The notes beneath the pieces were generated by a model. That model worked only from the letters and a program-made list of their open reading frames with translations. It searched no databases and had not been told where the DNA came from. From Campylobacter pinnipediorum subsp. pinnipediorum (GTDB taxonomy: Bacteria; Campylobacterota; Campylobacteria; Campylobacterales; Campylobacteraceae), in assembly GCF_002021925.1 (NCBI RefSeq), contig NZ_CP012546.1:1240001-1304000 (forward strand): a stretch of DNA of 64,000 nt, in the 5' to 3' direction. How positions within the stretch are numbered: position 1 is the first letter of the stretch; each line of letters starts with the position of its first letter. Below are positions 26,747-37,909 of this stretch, one piece after another. Both the position numbers and the translations under genes were made by a program.

Positions 26747-27262
26747 TTAAGGTAGAACTTTAAATTCAACACGTCTATTTTGAGCATCGCAAGATTTAGA
26801 TTTGCTAGTGCAAACCGGATTGCTTTCACCATAGCTTACAACTGATATTCTATCTGGTGAAACACCATTTTTTACTAAAGCATCTTTTGTGCTTTTTGCT
26901 CTTTTTAAACCAAGTGCATAGTTATACTCATCTGTTCCCCACTCATCACAGTTTCCTTCAACTTTTATAGATAAGTTGCTTGCTTGTTCATAACTAAATA
27001 AAGCAGCATTTGAACTAACTTTTCCTTGTTGGTTAGCAGAAATATTAAACTTGTCAAAATCAAAATATATATTTTGAACTTTTGATTGTATGCTTGATAT
27101 TAAAGCATTTAATTTATCAGCTTCACTCATTTCGTATACAACTTCCTCTGCAGTTGATGGTTCTATAACATCAGCACTCATATCTACTTCAGGGGTTTTT
27201 TGAGAACATCCAACAAATAGCAATCCTGCAACAGCTAGACCAGTTAATAATACATTTTTCAT
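26747..27262 (-). CDS. pal: Peptidoglycan-associated lipoprotein Pal
   Basis: This is an outer-membrane lipoprotein that anchors peptidoglycan. Residues 1-19 are a lipoprotein signal (lipobox FVGC). An Asp/Glu-rich linker follows, then the OmpA-like domain from about 60: VQNIYFDFDKFNISANQQGK, VEGNCDEWGTDEYNYALGLK and the DAP-binding region ending CDAQNRRVEFKVLP. It has 171 residues, the usual size. It lies between tolB and cpoB. Confidence 0.95.
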   Translation of the reverse strand: MKNVLLTGLAVAGLLFVGCSQKTPEVDMSADVIEPSTAEEVVYEMSEADKLNALISSIQSKVQNIYFDFDKFNISANQQGKVSSNAALFSYEQASNLSIKVEGNCDEWGTDEYNYALGLKRAKSTKDALVKNGVSPDRISVVSYGESNPVCTSKSKSCDAQNRRVEFKVLP

Positions 27263-27319
27263 AAATTTATACCTTTCTATGTTTAAAATTTCTAATATTA
27301 TATCACAATTTAAAATATA

Positions 27320-28582
27320 TTACCAATCTATTGATTGAATTTTCCCTATTTTGAGTGGAAATTGAAAACTTTTATTTTCATTGATCCTAATAACACCTAG
27401 CGAACTTTGGCTTCCAATTTGTTTTATAAATACTATACTTTCACCATCACTTGAAAATCTAGGATAATTATTTTTTCCATTTGCTGTTAGTTGTCTTATA
27501 AAGTCTGTTTTTGTTGATATCATATAGATATTAAATGAATTACTTGGATCACTACTATTTTCTCTACTAGAATAAACTATATAATTTCCATAAGTAGTTA
27601 CTGAATTGTTATTTTTTCCATGAAAGACCATTTGCTCAACACTTTTTGTATATACATCTGTAGCAAAAATATTTGGATAACCAAGTCTATCAGATACAAA
27701 AACAATCCTGCTGTCGTTATCAACAAAGTTGCCATTTACATCTATACCGATATAATTTGTTATTTGATTTAAGCTTTTGGTTTTTAAATCATATACATAA
27801 ATATCTGGCTGATCTTGTGGAGCCATTGTTAGTAAAATTTTTTGACCATCCTTGCTAACATCTGAAGCGATTAGCATACCATTACTATCAATTATTTTTG
27901 TTTTATTTCCATTAGTTAGATTGTATCTAAAAAGCGTAGGTTTATTATTTACATATCCAGTGTAGTAAAATATGCTTTGTTCTTTATTGCCCCATTTTGG
28001 AAAAATATTTAATTTACCACTTATTATTGTTTTTTGATATGTCAATGTATAGTCAGCCACAACTATATCGCTCTCTTTTGCTGATGTATATTTTGAAAAA
28101 ATTATAAATTTTTCCATCCATTCAACAGATGGTAAATTTAGCTCTTTTGTTAAATCAACTATACTTTTGTGAGCTAAAAATGGATATTTTTCACCATTTA
28201 AAAGATAATTTTTTTGATACTTAGTTAAACCTGTTTTTGCGTCTATAAGTTTTGTTTGGAGTGTTATATCAGAATCGATAGAACCTTGTAGGGCATATCT
28301 AAATATAAATTGAGTTCCATCGTTTAATACATTTGTTAATTCATCACCTTCAAAGTTGGCAATATTTTCACTTTTAATAATTTCAAAATCAGCACTAACT
28401 TTTAAATCCCCAAGCATAATTTTAAAAAATTTCTCTTTTAAATTAAGATCTTGCATATTCTCACTAGCATCTTGAAGTGCTATTTTTGGCAATGCAATGC
28501 CTTGATTTATAACAGATATTGTCGCATCAGAAGCAAACATAAATGTTAACATAATATGTAAAGCTAAAATAATTTTCTTCAT
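27320..28582 (-). CDS. tolB: Tol-Pal system periplasmic protein TolB
   Basis: This is a periplasmic beta-propeller protein that docks with Pal and TolA. The 420-residue protein has a signal peptide (MKKIILALHIMLTFMFAS), a mixed N-terminal domain and C-terminal WD40-like repeats such as ASDVSKDGQKILLTMAPQDQ, SRIVFVSDRLGYPNIFATDV and NNYPRFSSDGESIVFIKQ. Order tolA-tolB-pal is conserved. A hairpin stands between the tolA stop and this gene, which may lower readthrough. Confidence 0.92.
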   Translation of the reverse strand: MKKIILALHIMLTFMFASDATISVINQGIALPKIALQDASENMQDLNLKEKFFKIMLGDLKVSADFEIIKSENIANFEGDELTNVLNDGTQFIFRYALQGSIDSDITLQTKLIDAKTGLTKYQKNYLLNGEKYPFLAHKSIVDLTKELNLPSVEWMEKFIIFSKYTSAKESDIVVADYTLTYQKTIISGKLNIFPKWGNKEQSIFYYTGYVNNKPTLFRYNLTNGNKTKIIDSNGMLIASDVSKDGQKILLTMAPQDQPDIYVYDLKTKSLNQITNYIGIDVNGNFVDNDSRIVFVSDRLGYPNIFATDVYTKSVEQMVFHGKNNNSVTTYGNYIVYSSRENSSDPSNSFNIYMISTKTDFIRQLTANGKNNYPRFSSDGESIVFIKQIGSQSSLGVIRINENKSFQFPLKIGKIQSIDW

Positions 28583-28610
28583 ATATACTCCATTTTATTT
28601 TTTTATATCC

Positions 28611-28640
28611 TATAAAAAATATCCTTTTGTAAGGATAAAA
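28611..28640 (-). terminator. Hairpin with T-tract between tolA-like gene and tolB
   Basis: On the minus strand TATCCTT and AAGGATA (28620-28626 and 28631-28637) form a 7-bp stem with a 4-base loop, followed by ATTTTTTATA. It is a compact intrinsic-terminator shape in the 101-base gap, possibly an attenuator because tolB has little room for its own promoter. Confidence 0.5.
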
Positions 28641-28683
28641 TATAATAATATTTTAGTCTTTTATTTTAAATAATAAATTTCTT

Positions 28684-29481
28684 TTACAGCTTATCTTCTA
28701 AAAATAAATTTAAAGATATACTTCTATTGTTGTTTGAATGCGGAAATTTTTCTGTGGTTAATTTGTTTAAGAATTCTCTTACTTTTTTATTGAAATTATC
28801 ATCAAAAGATAGCTTTATTATTTCATAATTAAAATTTCCATAAGCATCTATTAGAATTTTTATAAGAGCCTTATTATCAGAATCAGCCTTATAGCTTCTC
28901 CAAGCTCTTTCAATTTGATTTTGTATAGCACCTAGTAATGGATCATATGTTCCAGTACTTTGACTTTCAGGTGTTTTTGCTACTTCATCTATTTTTAAAC
29001 TTTCTATGATATTTGTCGCTTTGTTTGTTTTTGTTGTTGAGTTTTTTTTCTCATCTTTTTTTCTGCTTTGTATTTTTGTACTTTTTTTCTCTTTTTGCTG
29101 TAATTCTTTTGTATCTATATCTTTAAATAAGTCTTTTAAGCTAGGTTTTTTTTCACTAACTACAACTTGCTCTTCTTCTTTTTGTGCTGCCTGTGTTGTT
29201 TGTTTATTTGTGGTGTTTGTTTTTTCTTTTTCTTCTTGCTTCTTTTCAGGTTGATCTTCTTTTGTTATTTCTTTTTCTTCTTTCTTTTCTGGTGCTTTTA
29301 TCTCAGTTGATAACTCTTGTTCTGCTATCATAACATCCATAAAAGAATCTTTTTTGTCTGTGTATTTTTTAATTGGAACTGTAAAAGTTGAAATATTTAT
29401 TAAAATAATAGCAACAATACTTGCATACAAGCAAAGTGAAACCAGAAAAGAGCTTATTGTGGGAAAATTAAAGTTTAACAT
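28684..29481 (-). CDS. tolA: TolA/TonB-family inner-membrane linker protein
   Basis: This protein transmits the energy of the TolQR motor across the periplasm. There is one N-terminal membrane anchor (about 8-32), then a long Lys/Glu/Gln-rich stretch (about 60-160), and a C-terminal domain with QNQIERAWRSYKADSDNKA and ILIDAYGNFNYEIIKLSFDD typical of TolA/TonB ends. It has 265 residues from the ATG at 29481; a TTG one codon upstream is possible. Context between tolR and tolB makes TolA more likely than TonB. Confidence 0.85.
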   Translation of the reverse strand: MLNFNFPTISSFLVSLCLYASIVAIILINISTFTVPIKKYTDKKDSFMDVMIAEQELSTEIKAPEKKEEKEITKEDQPEKKQEEKEKTNTTNKQTTQAAQKEEEQVVVSEKKPSLKDLFKDIDTKELQQKEKKSTKIQSRKKDEKKNSTTKTNKATNIIESLKIDEVAKTPESQSTGTYDPLLGAIQNQIERAWRSYKADSDNKALIKILIDAYGNFNYEIIKLSFDDNFNKKVREFLNKLTTEKFPHSNNNRSISLNLFLEDKL

Positions 29482-29489
29482 CAATTTGT

Positions 29490-29894
29490 TTAATTTGTTT
29501 GTAACGCTACTTTGATAAATCCGGAATTTTTAAGCGTTTTTAATGCAAACATTACATCGTCATATTTTAGATTTTTATCGGCTTTTATGTAAACTGGTGA
29601 ATTCTTATCATACTTTTGAGTGATTAATAATATATTATCTGGAAATTCTTTTAGGGACATTTTGTGTTGTTCTATTTTAATTTCACGTTTTTCATTTATA
29701 AAAACAGTCAAATCTTTTTGCAGAGTATTTGATGACTTTGTCTTAGAACCAGTTGGTAGGTTGATATCTTCTTGATAAACTATAGTTGGCATAGTAACCA
29801 TCAATATAGCTAGTAGTACAAGCATAATATCAACAAGTGGTGTTATATTTAATTCTGGCACGTCATCATCAAATTTAAAATCAGCCAATTTCAT
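29490..29894 (-). CDS. tolR: TolR/ExbD biopolymer transport protein
   Basis: A 134-residue bitopic inner-membrane protein of the proton-driven motor. The membrane helix carries the conserved protonatable Asp in ELNITPLVDIMLVLLAILMV (Asp about residue 22). The periplasmic domain includes VYIKADKNLKYDDVMFALKT. The gene overlaps tolQ by 14 bases and is followed by tolA after 8. TolR and ExbD cannot be separated by sequence alone; the neighbours tolB and pal decide it. Confidence 0.9.
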   Translation of the reverse strand: MKLADFKFDDDVPELNITPLVDIMLVLLAILMVTMPTIVYQEDINLPTGSKTKSSNTLQKDLTVFINEKREIKIEQHKMSLKEFPDNILLITQKYDKNSPVYIKADKNLKYDDVMFALKTLKNSGFIKVALQTN

Positions 29895-30459
29895 CCTTTA
29901 TACCAAATATTACATCGGCTTGACGTTGTAAAACACCTATAAGCTCATAAGCTTTTCTTTTTATCAAAAGATTGAAAGTATACGCTGGTATAGCGACAAA
30001 TATTCCAGCCCCTGTAGCAATAAGTGCTTCTGATATAGCTGGAGCGATAACATTTAAAGATGTATTGGCACTACTTCCTAAATTAGAAAATGTTTCCAAA
30101 ATAGATACCACCGTTCCAAAAAGACCTATAAATGGAGATGTAGATGCAATAATTCCAAGCCATACTAGACCGCTAGTTGATCTTCTTTCGGCTAAATTTA
30201 AAGCTATGTGTAGCTTTTCTTTTGTTATGCCATTTGAAATAAATTTCTTAAAAAAAGAATCTCTTGGTAAATTTTTAGCACCCATTAACAAAGACTCAAG
30301 AGCATTTTGTTCTTTTCTTTGCAATGCTCCAAGTCCTGTCATTCTAGAAAATAATATTGTAAAACTCATTATAAAATATAAAGACAACCAAGATAATACA
30401 AATATGGTTATAAAGCTACTCTTAGAAAAATAGTTTAAAACAATATCCATAGATTCCAT
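29881..30459 (-). CDS. tolQ: TolQ/ExbB proton-channel protein
   Basis: The 192-residue inner-membrane protein has three membrane helices (about 15-35, 100-120 and 145-165). The conserved segment LVWLGIIASTSPFIGLFGTV and the helix VIAPAISEALIATGAGIFVA with its pore Thr are MotA/TolQ/ExbB signatures. It forms the stator with TolR. The ATG shares a base with the atpC stop, so Tol and ATP synthase genes run in one head-to-tail series. Confidence 0.9.
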   Translation of the reverse strand: MESMDIVLNYFSKSSFITIFVLSWLSLYFIMSFTILFSRMTGLGALQRKEQNALESLLMGAKNLPRDSFFKKFISNGITKEKLHIALNLAERRSTSGLVWLGIIASTSPFIGLFGTVVSILETFSNLGSSANTSLNVIAPAISEALIATGAGIFVAIPAYTFNLLIKRKAYELIGVLQRQADVIFGIKDEIG

Positions 30460-30848
30460 TATTTATTTCTCGCAATATTTTCCATTTTTGATATAGTAGT
30501 AGCAAATGCATTTTTGTCGCTACTTATACTATTGAATAACTCCTTAGCTTTATTCAAAGAATCAGACAGATCGCTTTCGCTATTTCCTGACACATAAACG
30601 GCACCATCTGCAAGTATAGTTACTTTTTCTTCATCTATCTTGGCATAACCCCAGTTTATGGCAACTATATCGTGTTTGTTATCCAAATCTTGTATATCTA
30701 TTATGCCTGCTTGAAGAAGTGAAACCAAGGAAGCATGACTTGGTAAAACACCAAATTCGCCATCGCTTCCAGGCAGTACAACACTACTTACATCGCCAGA
30801 AAAAACTTGCCCTTGAGGTGTAACTATTTCTAAATGTAATTTATTCAT
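30459..30848 (-). CDS. atpC: ATP synthase F1 subunit epsilon
   Basis: This is the central-stalk epsilon subunit, 129 residues. The N-terminal beta-sandwich is clear (LEIVTPQGQVFSGDVSSVVL, PGSDGEFGVLPSHASLVSLL) and is followed by the C-terminal two-helix part that inhibits ATPase activity. It is last in the atpF'-F-H-A-G-D-C cluster and touches tolQ. Confidence 0.95.
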   Translation of the reverse strand: MNKLHLEIVTPQGQVFSGDVSSVVLPGSDGEFGVLPSHASLVSLLQAGIIDIQDLDNKHDIVAINWGYAKIDEEKVTILADGAVYVSGNSESDLSDSLNKAKELFNSISSDKNAFATTISKMENIARNK

Positions 30849-30868
30849 TTATGCTTCCTTTTTTAGGC

Positions 30869-32266
<1,398 letters not shown>

Positions 32267-32280
32267 TTATACTCCTTATC

Positions 32281-33168
32281 TTATTTCATTGACTCAACAC
32301 CACTTATTATCTCAATAAGTTCGGTGGTTATGGATTCTTGTCTAGCTTTGTTGTAAGCTAGGTTTAACTGCTTAACTCTTTCTTTAGCGTTATTTGTTGC
32401 ATTGTCCATAGCTTGCATTCTTGCACTATGTTCAGCGACTAATGAGTCAACCAGCGAAAAATACATATTGTATTCAAAATATTTTTTAAGCAATTCATCT
32501 AAAATTTTTGAACTGTCATCTTCAGGTTCAAATTCCATCAATGAATCTGTCTTTACATCCGGTGTTTTTGGTGGTTCTATTGGTGCAATATCTGTAATTT
32601 TTATCTCTTGTGAAATCATATTTTTATAGCCATTGTGAACCAATATTACTTTATCTGTTTCTCCATTTACAAAATCATTTATAGCATCTTGTATTATTTC
32701 TTGAGATTTTTCGTATGTTGGAGATGAGCTTACACCTACATGCTTCTTAAGCAACTCAACACCTTGGAAATTGAAAAACTCAATACCTTTTTTACCAACA
32801 GCACGCAAACGAACTTTTGCATTTTGTGATTTATATTCTTCTACTAATTTTTTTACATTTTTAATAGTCTGAACATTAAAACCGCCACACAATCCCTTAT
32901 CTGCAGTAACAAAAATAATATCTACTTTTTCAACCTTCTTAGAAATATTGAAAAAATTACTTTCATTTGCAACTGATGTATATTGGTTTATCTTATATGC
33001 TATTTCTGATAAAACCTCATTTATCTTAAGAGCATAAACCCTAGACTTTCTCGCTGCCTCTTCTGCTTTTCTAAGTTTTGCAGTAGAGACAAGCTTCATA
33101 GCACGAGTAGTCTTTTGAGTATTTTGAACACTCTTAATCTTTCTTTTTATATCTTTTAAATTTGACAT
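32281..33168 (-). CDS. atpG: ATP synthase F1 subunit gamma
   Basis: This is the rotary shaft, 295 residues. The N-terminal helix [20 protein letters not shown] and [12 protein letters not shown], the middle [13 protein letters not shown] and the C-terminal helix [18 protein letters not shown] are all standard. It lies between atpA and atpD with short gaps of about 10-15 bases. Confidence 0.96.
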   Translation of the reverse strand: MSNLKDIKRKIKSVQNTQKTTRAMKLVSTAKLRKAEEAARKSRVYALKINEVLSEIAYKINQYTSVANESNFFNISKKVEKVDIIFVTADKGLCGGFNVQTIKNVKKLVEEYKSQNAKVRLRAVGKKGIEFFNFQGVELLKKHVGVSSSPTYEKSQEIIQDAINDFVNGETDKVILVHNGYKNMISQEIKITDIAPIEPPKTPDVKTDSLMEFEPEDDSSKILDELLKKYFEYNMYFSLVDSLVAEHSARMQAMDNATNNAKERVKQLNLAYNKARQESITTELIEIISGVESMK

Positions 33169-33177
33169 TTTTTAGCC

Positions 33178-34695
33178 TTAATTAGAAGAAAAAGTCGCTT
33201 TAAACTCTTTAATTACTTTATGTAAAATCTCTTCTAGCTCTTTATCTATTGCTTTTTTTGTTCTTATCTGCTCGAAAACTTCTGGTGATTTTGCTTCAAC
33301 ATAAGGATATAATTCAGCTTCAAATTTTGTAACACTTGAAGTTTCTATATCATCAAGGTATCCTTTAGAACCAGCAAATATTATCAATACTTGATTTTCA
33401 ACAGGAAGTGGAGAATAAGGAGGTTGTTTTAAAACTTCAACCATTTTTTGTCCACGCTCTAGTTGCTTTCTTGAGCTTTCATCAAGATCACTTGCAAATT
33501 GAGCAAATGCTTGAAGCTCACGGTATTGAGCAAGGTCTAGTCTTAAATTTCCAGAAACTTGTTTAGTAGCCTTTATCTGTGCTGAACCACCGACCCTTGA
33601 AACAGAAAGACCAACGTTAATCGCAGGACGAATTCCTGAGTTAAACAAGTCTGATTCTAGGAATATCTGACCATCTGTTATTGATATAACGTTTGTTGGT
33701 ATATAGGCAGAAACGTCACCAGCTTGTGTTTCTATGATAGGTAAAGCTGTTAAAGAACCAGCACCAAGCTCATCATTTAGCTTACTAGCTCTTTCAAGCA
33801 ATCTTGAGTGTAGGTAAAATACATCTCCCGGATAAGCTTCACGACCTGGAGGACGACGTAAAATAAGAGACATTTCACGATATGCTACAGCATGTTTTGA
33901 TAAATCATCATATATAATCAATGCATGACGAGAGTTATCTCTAAAATATTCACCCATCGTTACACCAGCATATGGAGCAAGATATTGTAATGCAGCAGCA
34001 TCGCTTGCACCAGCACTTACAACAATGGTATAGTCCATAGCACCATATTCTTCAAGTTTTTTTACAACTTGTGCAACTGTTGATTGTTTTTGACCTATAG
34101 CAACATATATACATACTACATTTTGACCTCTTTGGTTTATTATAGTATCTATCGCAACAGTTGTTTTTCCGGTTTGTCTATCGCCAATTATTAATTCACG
34201 TTGTCCGCGACCTATCGGAACAAGAGCGTCAATAGCTTTTATACCTGTTTGTAGAGGCTCGTGAACTGATTTTCTGGCCATAATTCCTTTAGCTTTTTCT
34301 TCAACAAATCTAGTTTCTGTAGCTTCTATAGGTCCTTTTGCATCTATAGGCTCACCAAGCGCATTTACAACACGACCTATTAGAGCATCGCCAACTGGAA
34401 CACGAAGTAGTTTTTTTAATCTTTTTACAGAAGTTCCTTCTGAAATGGCATTTGTTTTACCAAGTATAACTATACCAACACTGCTTTCTTCAAGGTTAAG
34501 TGCCATTCCTTTTTCACCACTTTCAAACTCAACCATCTCGCCAGCCATAATGTTTTTAAGTCCATAAACATTTGCAACACCATCAGCAACAGATATAACC
34601 TTACCTGTCTCTTCAACATCGATATTTAATTCAAAATTTTCAATTCTTTCTTTGATGATAGTGCTAATTTCATCAGCTTTATTTTTAACACTCAC
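33178..34695 (-). CDS. atpA: ATP synthase F1 subunit alpha
   Basis: This is the non-catalytic nucleotide-binding subunit, 505 residues. It has Walker [17 protein letters not shown] around residue 168, [20 protein letters not shown], the arginine finger within [17 protein letters not shown] and a complete C-terminal helical domain. It is part of the continuous atp operon. Confidence 0.97.
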   Translation of the reverse strand: MSVKNKADEISTIIKERIENFELNIDVEETGKVISVADGVANVYGLKNIMAGEMVEFESGEKGMALNLEESSVGIVILGKTNAISEGTSVKRLKKLLRVPVGDALIGRVVNALGEPIDAKGPIEATETRFVEEKAKGIMARKSVHEPLQTGIKAIDALVPIGRGQRELIIGDRQTGKTTVAIDTIINQRGQNVVCIYVAIGQKQSTVAQVVKKLEEYGAMDYTIVVSAGASDAAALQYLAPYAGVTMGEYFRDNSRHALIIYDDLSKHAVAYREMSLILRRPPGREAYPGDVFYLHSRLLERASKLNDELGAGSLTALPIIETQAGDVSAYIPTNVISITDGQIFLESDLFNSGIRPAINVGLSVSRVGGSAQIKATKQVSGNLRLDLAQYRELQAFAQFASDLDESSRKQLERGQKMVEVLKQPPYSPLPVENQVLIIFAGSKGYLDDIETSSVTKFEAELYPYVEAKSPEVFEQIRTKKAIDKELEEILHKVIKEFKATFSSN

Positions 34696-34709
34696 GCGTA
34701 TGCTCCTTC

Positions 34710-35240
34710 TTAAATTGCTTTTAATATATATTCGTTAATTTGTGCCTTCAGTCTATCTACCGAAAAGCTAACCTCTATGCCTAATTCATCTAATTCTACT
34801 TTTATTCCATTGTATTTCTTTTTTACAAAATCAAGCTTAATGTTTGCATTAAACTTCTTTGAAAATTTCTCTTCTATATCCTCTTTTTGCTTATTGTCTA
34901 ACTCAACTTCGCCATATATTTTACCAATGTAAACATTTTGCATAATAGCTTTTTTTGTTTTTAGCTCAGCTAATATAGCTGGAATTAGTTCAAGTCTTTT
35001 ATTTTTAGCTAATAATTTTATTAAATTATTAAATTTATCATTACCACTTGTAGCCAATGATATTAAAAAATCAACTTTTAAATCATTTTTTAAAGCTGGC
35101 ATAGTTATGATATTTTGAAATTTTTCATTTTCAAAAGCACTAGATATATTTTCCAAATTCTCAATAAAAATATCCAAATCAGTTGAAGAAGAGCCATTCA
35201 AAATAGCTTTTACATATTTTTTTGCAACTATTTCATTCAT
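34710..35240 (-). CDS. atpH: ATP synthase F1 subunit delta
   Basis: This is the peripheral-stalk delta subunit, 176 residues. The N-terminal helical domain ([12 protein letters not shown] at the start) binds alpha, and the C-terminal part includes [20 protein letters not shown] and [20 protein letters not shown]. It overlaps atpF by one base, consistent with coupled translation. Confidence 0.93.
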   Translation of the reverse strand: MNEIVAKKYVKAILNGSSSTDLDIFIENLENISSAFENEKFQNIITMPALKNDLKVDFLISLATSGNDKFNNLIKLLAKNKRLELIPAILAELKTKKAIMQNVYIGKIYGEVELDNKQKEDIEEKFSKKFNANIKLDFVKKKYNGIKVELDELGIEVSFSVDRLKAQINEYILKAI

Positions 35241-35752
35241 TATGCAACCTTTTTAAGTATTATATTTACAAGCTCTTTTTGATCCAATTTTAAATCTTTA
35301 TTGTCAAATATGTTGTTTAATATTTCATTTACTAGATTTTTAACCATCTTTCTTTCTTCAAATTCTTTTTGTTCTTTGAAACTTTTTTCTAGGTTTAAAA
35401 TATCTAGTTCGCTCTCTTTTTTAATTTTTTCTTTTATAATAATAGCCTCTTTTTTAGCAGTTTCTATAAGATTTGCAGCATTTATTTTTGAGTCTTCAAC
35501 CCTTCTTAATGCCTCATCTCTTTTATTATTTGATGCTTTTAGCTTTTCTTGTATACTATCAAGTTTATTTGCTATTGAGTTTATTCTATCTAGATACATT
35601 TGTTTTAAAGGTTTTGCTACAAAATATAACAATATACCAAAAAATAATAAAAAATTAAGAGTTCTTTCTACTATATCATAGTTTGTGTTTTCGGAAGATG
35701 CTAGCAAAAAAACAGGGGTTATAAAAAATAGTAATTTATATTTTGACATCAT
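35240..35752 (-). CDS. atpF: ATP synthase Fo subunit b
   Basis: This is the peripheral-stalk b subunit, 170 residues. It has a hydrophobic leader plus membrane helix (5-20 and about 30-47), then a long charged coiled coil (YLDRINSIANKLDSIQEKLK onward). In this group the b subunit has a short extra hydrophobic leader before the anchor. It is paired with the b'-like gene directly upstream, giving a heterodimeric stalk. Confidence 0.9.
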   Translation of the reverse strand: MMSKYKLLFFITPVFLLASSENTNYDIVERTLNFLLFFGILLYFVAKPLKQMYLDRINSIANKLDSIQEKLKASNNKRDEALRRVEDSKINAANLIETAKKEAIIIKEKIKKESELDILNLEKSFKEQKEFEERKMVKNLVNEILNNIFDNKDLKLDQKELVNIILKKVA

Positions 35753-35755
35753 AGT

Positions 35756-36178
35756 TTAAATCCTTGCTATTTTATTATTTAATATTTCTTTTAACTCAGG
35801 AATTTTTAACATGAGTTCATTTTTTAATGTATCTTTTTTGCTATTTAGCTCTTCTGTAAACTTTATATACTCTTCTTCAATATGTAATTTTTTTTGTTTT
35901 ATTTCATCTTGTGCTAATGCTTTTGCAGAATTTAAAGCTTCTTGTTTTATAGCATTTGCTTCATTTCTAGCATTTGAAATTATGCTTTGTATCTCTTGTT
36001 CATAAACTCCAAGGTCGTTGTTATTTTTATTAACACTATCCTCTTTGTCTTTTATGAAAGTATTTCTGTCATCTAGAAATTTAAGCATTGGCTTATAAAG
36101 CAATGAATTTAAAACAGCAATTAGAATCAGAAAAACAATAGCTGTTAAGATAACAAGACTAGGATTTATTTCTAACAT
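35756..36178 (-). CDS. atpF': ATP synthase Fo subunit b' (AtpF')
   Basis: The second b-type stalk subunit, 140 residues. One membrane anchor (about 8-28) is followed by FLDDRNTFIKDKEDSVNK and a long coiled coil. The b/b' pair is typical of epsilonproteobacteria. It is the first gene of the ATP synthase cluster; the a and c subunit genes are not here, and atpE sits separately at about 40 kb. Confidence 0.9.
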   Translation of the reverse strand: MLEINPSLVILTAIVFLILIAVLNSLLYKPMLKFLDDRNTFIKDKEDSVNKNNNDLGVYEQEIQSIISNARNEANAIKQEALNSAKALAQDEIKQKKLHIEEEYIKFTEELNSKKDTLKNELMLKIPELKEILNNKIARI

Positions 36179-36263
36179 CTATCCTCCTTAATTTTTTATA
36201 AATAATTAAAATTCTCACGATTTTACAATAAAATACAAAAAAGTTATATTAAATTTTTGAAAA

Positions 36264-37121
36264 TTATTCTAATTTATCTAAAAATACTTGAATTTGTGAA
36301 ACATCTTTAAATTCTAAAATAATCTTTTTATTTTGAATTTTTGTTTTTATTTTAAAATTTTCAAGTGATTTTTTCAATCTTATTAACTCGTTTTGATGTT
36401 CAAACTCAACACTTTGTTTTTTGTTTGTTGACGTATTTTTTGTCTTGAACTTTTTTACTAATTTTTCAGTATCTCTAACATTTAGTTTTTGACCGATTAT
36501 TGTATCTACTATAAGCTTTTCATTTTCAGGACTTAAGCCAACTATGATTTTAGCATGACCTTGAGAAAGTTTTTCTTCTATCAACAAATCCTGTGTTGAA
36601 GGAAGCAAGGTTAATAATCTCATTGTGTTTGTTATTTGTGTTCTTGATTTATGTAAGATATCCGCTAATGCTTCTTGTGTGATTTTATATTCATTTATTA
36701 GTTCTTTGTATGAAAGTGCAAGTTCTATTGAGTTTAAGTTTTCTCTTTGTATGTTTTCAATAAGTGCAAGTTCTCTTAGGTTGTTAGAGCCTATATCAGC
36801 TATAATTGCTGAAATTTTTTCTTCTCCAAGAAGTTTTGTTGCTCTAAGTCTTCGTTCCCCCGCTATAAGCATATAGCCATCATCTTTTTGGATAACAACT
36901 ATTGGTTGAATTAGTCCATGTCTTTTTATGCTTTCGCTAAGTTCGTTAAGTGCTTCTTTGTTGAAATTTTTTCTTGGTTGATATGGGTTATTTGATATAA
37001 GCGAGATATTTATCTGTTTTACTATACTTTTATCGGTTTCAAATACTTTATTGTAAGCGGCTTCAACATCGCTAAATACAACACCAAAATCTCTTCCGCC
37101 AAGTCCTGTTTTTTTTGCCAT
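36264..37121 (-). CDS. parB: Chromosome-partitioning protein ParB
   Basis: This is a CTPase and centromere-binding protein that spreads from parS sites, 285 residues. It has the N-terminal box with NPYQPRKNFNKEALNELSES, IVVIQKDDGYMLIAGERRLR containing the nucleotide motif, ENIQRENLNSIELALSY and the HTH EALADILHKSRTQITNTMRL. It begins two bases after the parA stop. I did not find a convincing parS site in the window. Confidence 0.94.
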   Translation of the reverse strand: MAKKTGLGGRDFGVVFSDVEAAYNKVFETDKSIVKQINISLISNNPYQPRKNFNKEALNELSESIKRHGLIQPIVVIQKDDGYMLIAGERRLRATKLLGEEKISAIIADIGSNNLRELALIENIQRENLNSIELALSYKELINEYKITQEALADILHKSRTQITNTMRLLTLLPSTQDLLIEEKLSQGHAKIIVGLSPENEKLIVDTIIGQKLNVRDTEKLVKKFKTKNTSTNKKQSVEFEHQNELIRLKKSLENFKIKTKIQNKKIILEFKDVSQIQVFLDKLE

Positions 37122-37123
37122 TA

Positions 37124-37909
37124 TTACTCCAAGATAGAATATGCTAAGTTTTGATATGCCAAAGAACCAGCTGATTTTATATCATACAATATAACAGGTT
37201 TGCCAAAGCTAGGGCTTTCAGCTAGTTTAACATTTCTTGGGATTACAACCAAATCATCATCTGGGTTTAGTCCACACATAAAAAGCTTATGTTTGAAGTG
37301 TTGCTTTAAATTTGTTACAACATCTTTTGCTAGATTATTTTGAGAGCTAAACATAGTTGGCAAAAATCCTTTTACGTTAAGCTTTGGATTTGTTTCGCTT
37401 TTTACTAGTTTGATTGTATTTAACATCATTGCAAGACCTTCCAATGCATAAAATTCGCACTGAACAGGTATGATAACACTATCGCTTGCACTTAATGCAT
37501 TTATAGTTAGACTTCCTAGTGCTGGTGGACTGTCTATTATAACAAAATCATAATCGCTTCTTATCTCATCAAGTTTGTTTTTTAATACAAGTTTAAAATC
37601 CCTGCTTTTATCATCAAATTCTCTTTCTATTCCTACTAAGCCTATATTTGCAGGTGCTAAAAATAGAGTTGGTATCTGTGTTTTTAGCACTATTTCTGAT
37701 AATTTTTTTGATCCTGTTAAGACATGATAGATATTAAACTCATAATCACTTCTATTAAAACCCATGCCAGTTGTAGCATTTGCTTGTGGATCTATATCTA
37801 TAAGCAGAACTTTTTTTTCTGCTACAGCTAAAGAAGCTGCTAAATTTACAGCAGTTGTTGTCTTACCAACTCCACCTTTTTGGTTTGCTATAGTTATTAC
37901 TTCACTCAT
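37124..37909 (-). CDS. parA: Chromosome-partitioning ATPase ParA (Soj)
   Basis: The 261-residue protein has the deviant Walker A ANQKGGVGKTTTAVNLAA at residue 8, DIDPQANATTGMG, the Walker A'/B region FVIIDSPPALGSLTINAL and PVQCEFYALEGLAMML. It drives segregation of ParB-parS complexes by nucleoid gradients. It overlaps birA by 4 bases. Confidence 0.96.
   Translation of the reverse strand: MSEVITIANQKGGVGKTTTAVNLAASLAVAEKKVLLIDIDPQANATTGMGFNRSDYEFNIYHVLTGSKKLSEIVLKTQIPTLFLAPANIGLVGIEREFDDKSRDFKLVLKNKLDEIRSDYDFVIIDSPPALGSLTINALSASDSVIIPVQCEFYALEGLAMMLNTIKLVKSETNPKLNVKGFLPTMFSSQNNLAKDVVTNLKQHFKHKLFMCGLNPDDDLVVIPRNVKLAESPSFGKPVILYDIKSAGSLAYQNLAYSILE

Noticed and set aside
29006-29254. Plus-strand frame rich in Phe, Cys and Ser
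   Set aside because: It is the antisense of the Lys/Glu-rich TolA linker, which always yields such a frame.
36264-37909. A parS site beside parAB
   Set aside because: I could not find a convincing 16-base palindrome of the parS type; Campylobacter parS may lie elsewhere.
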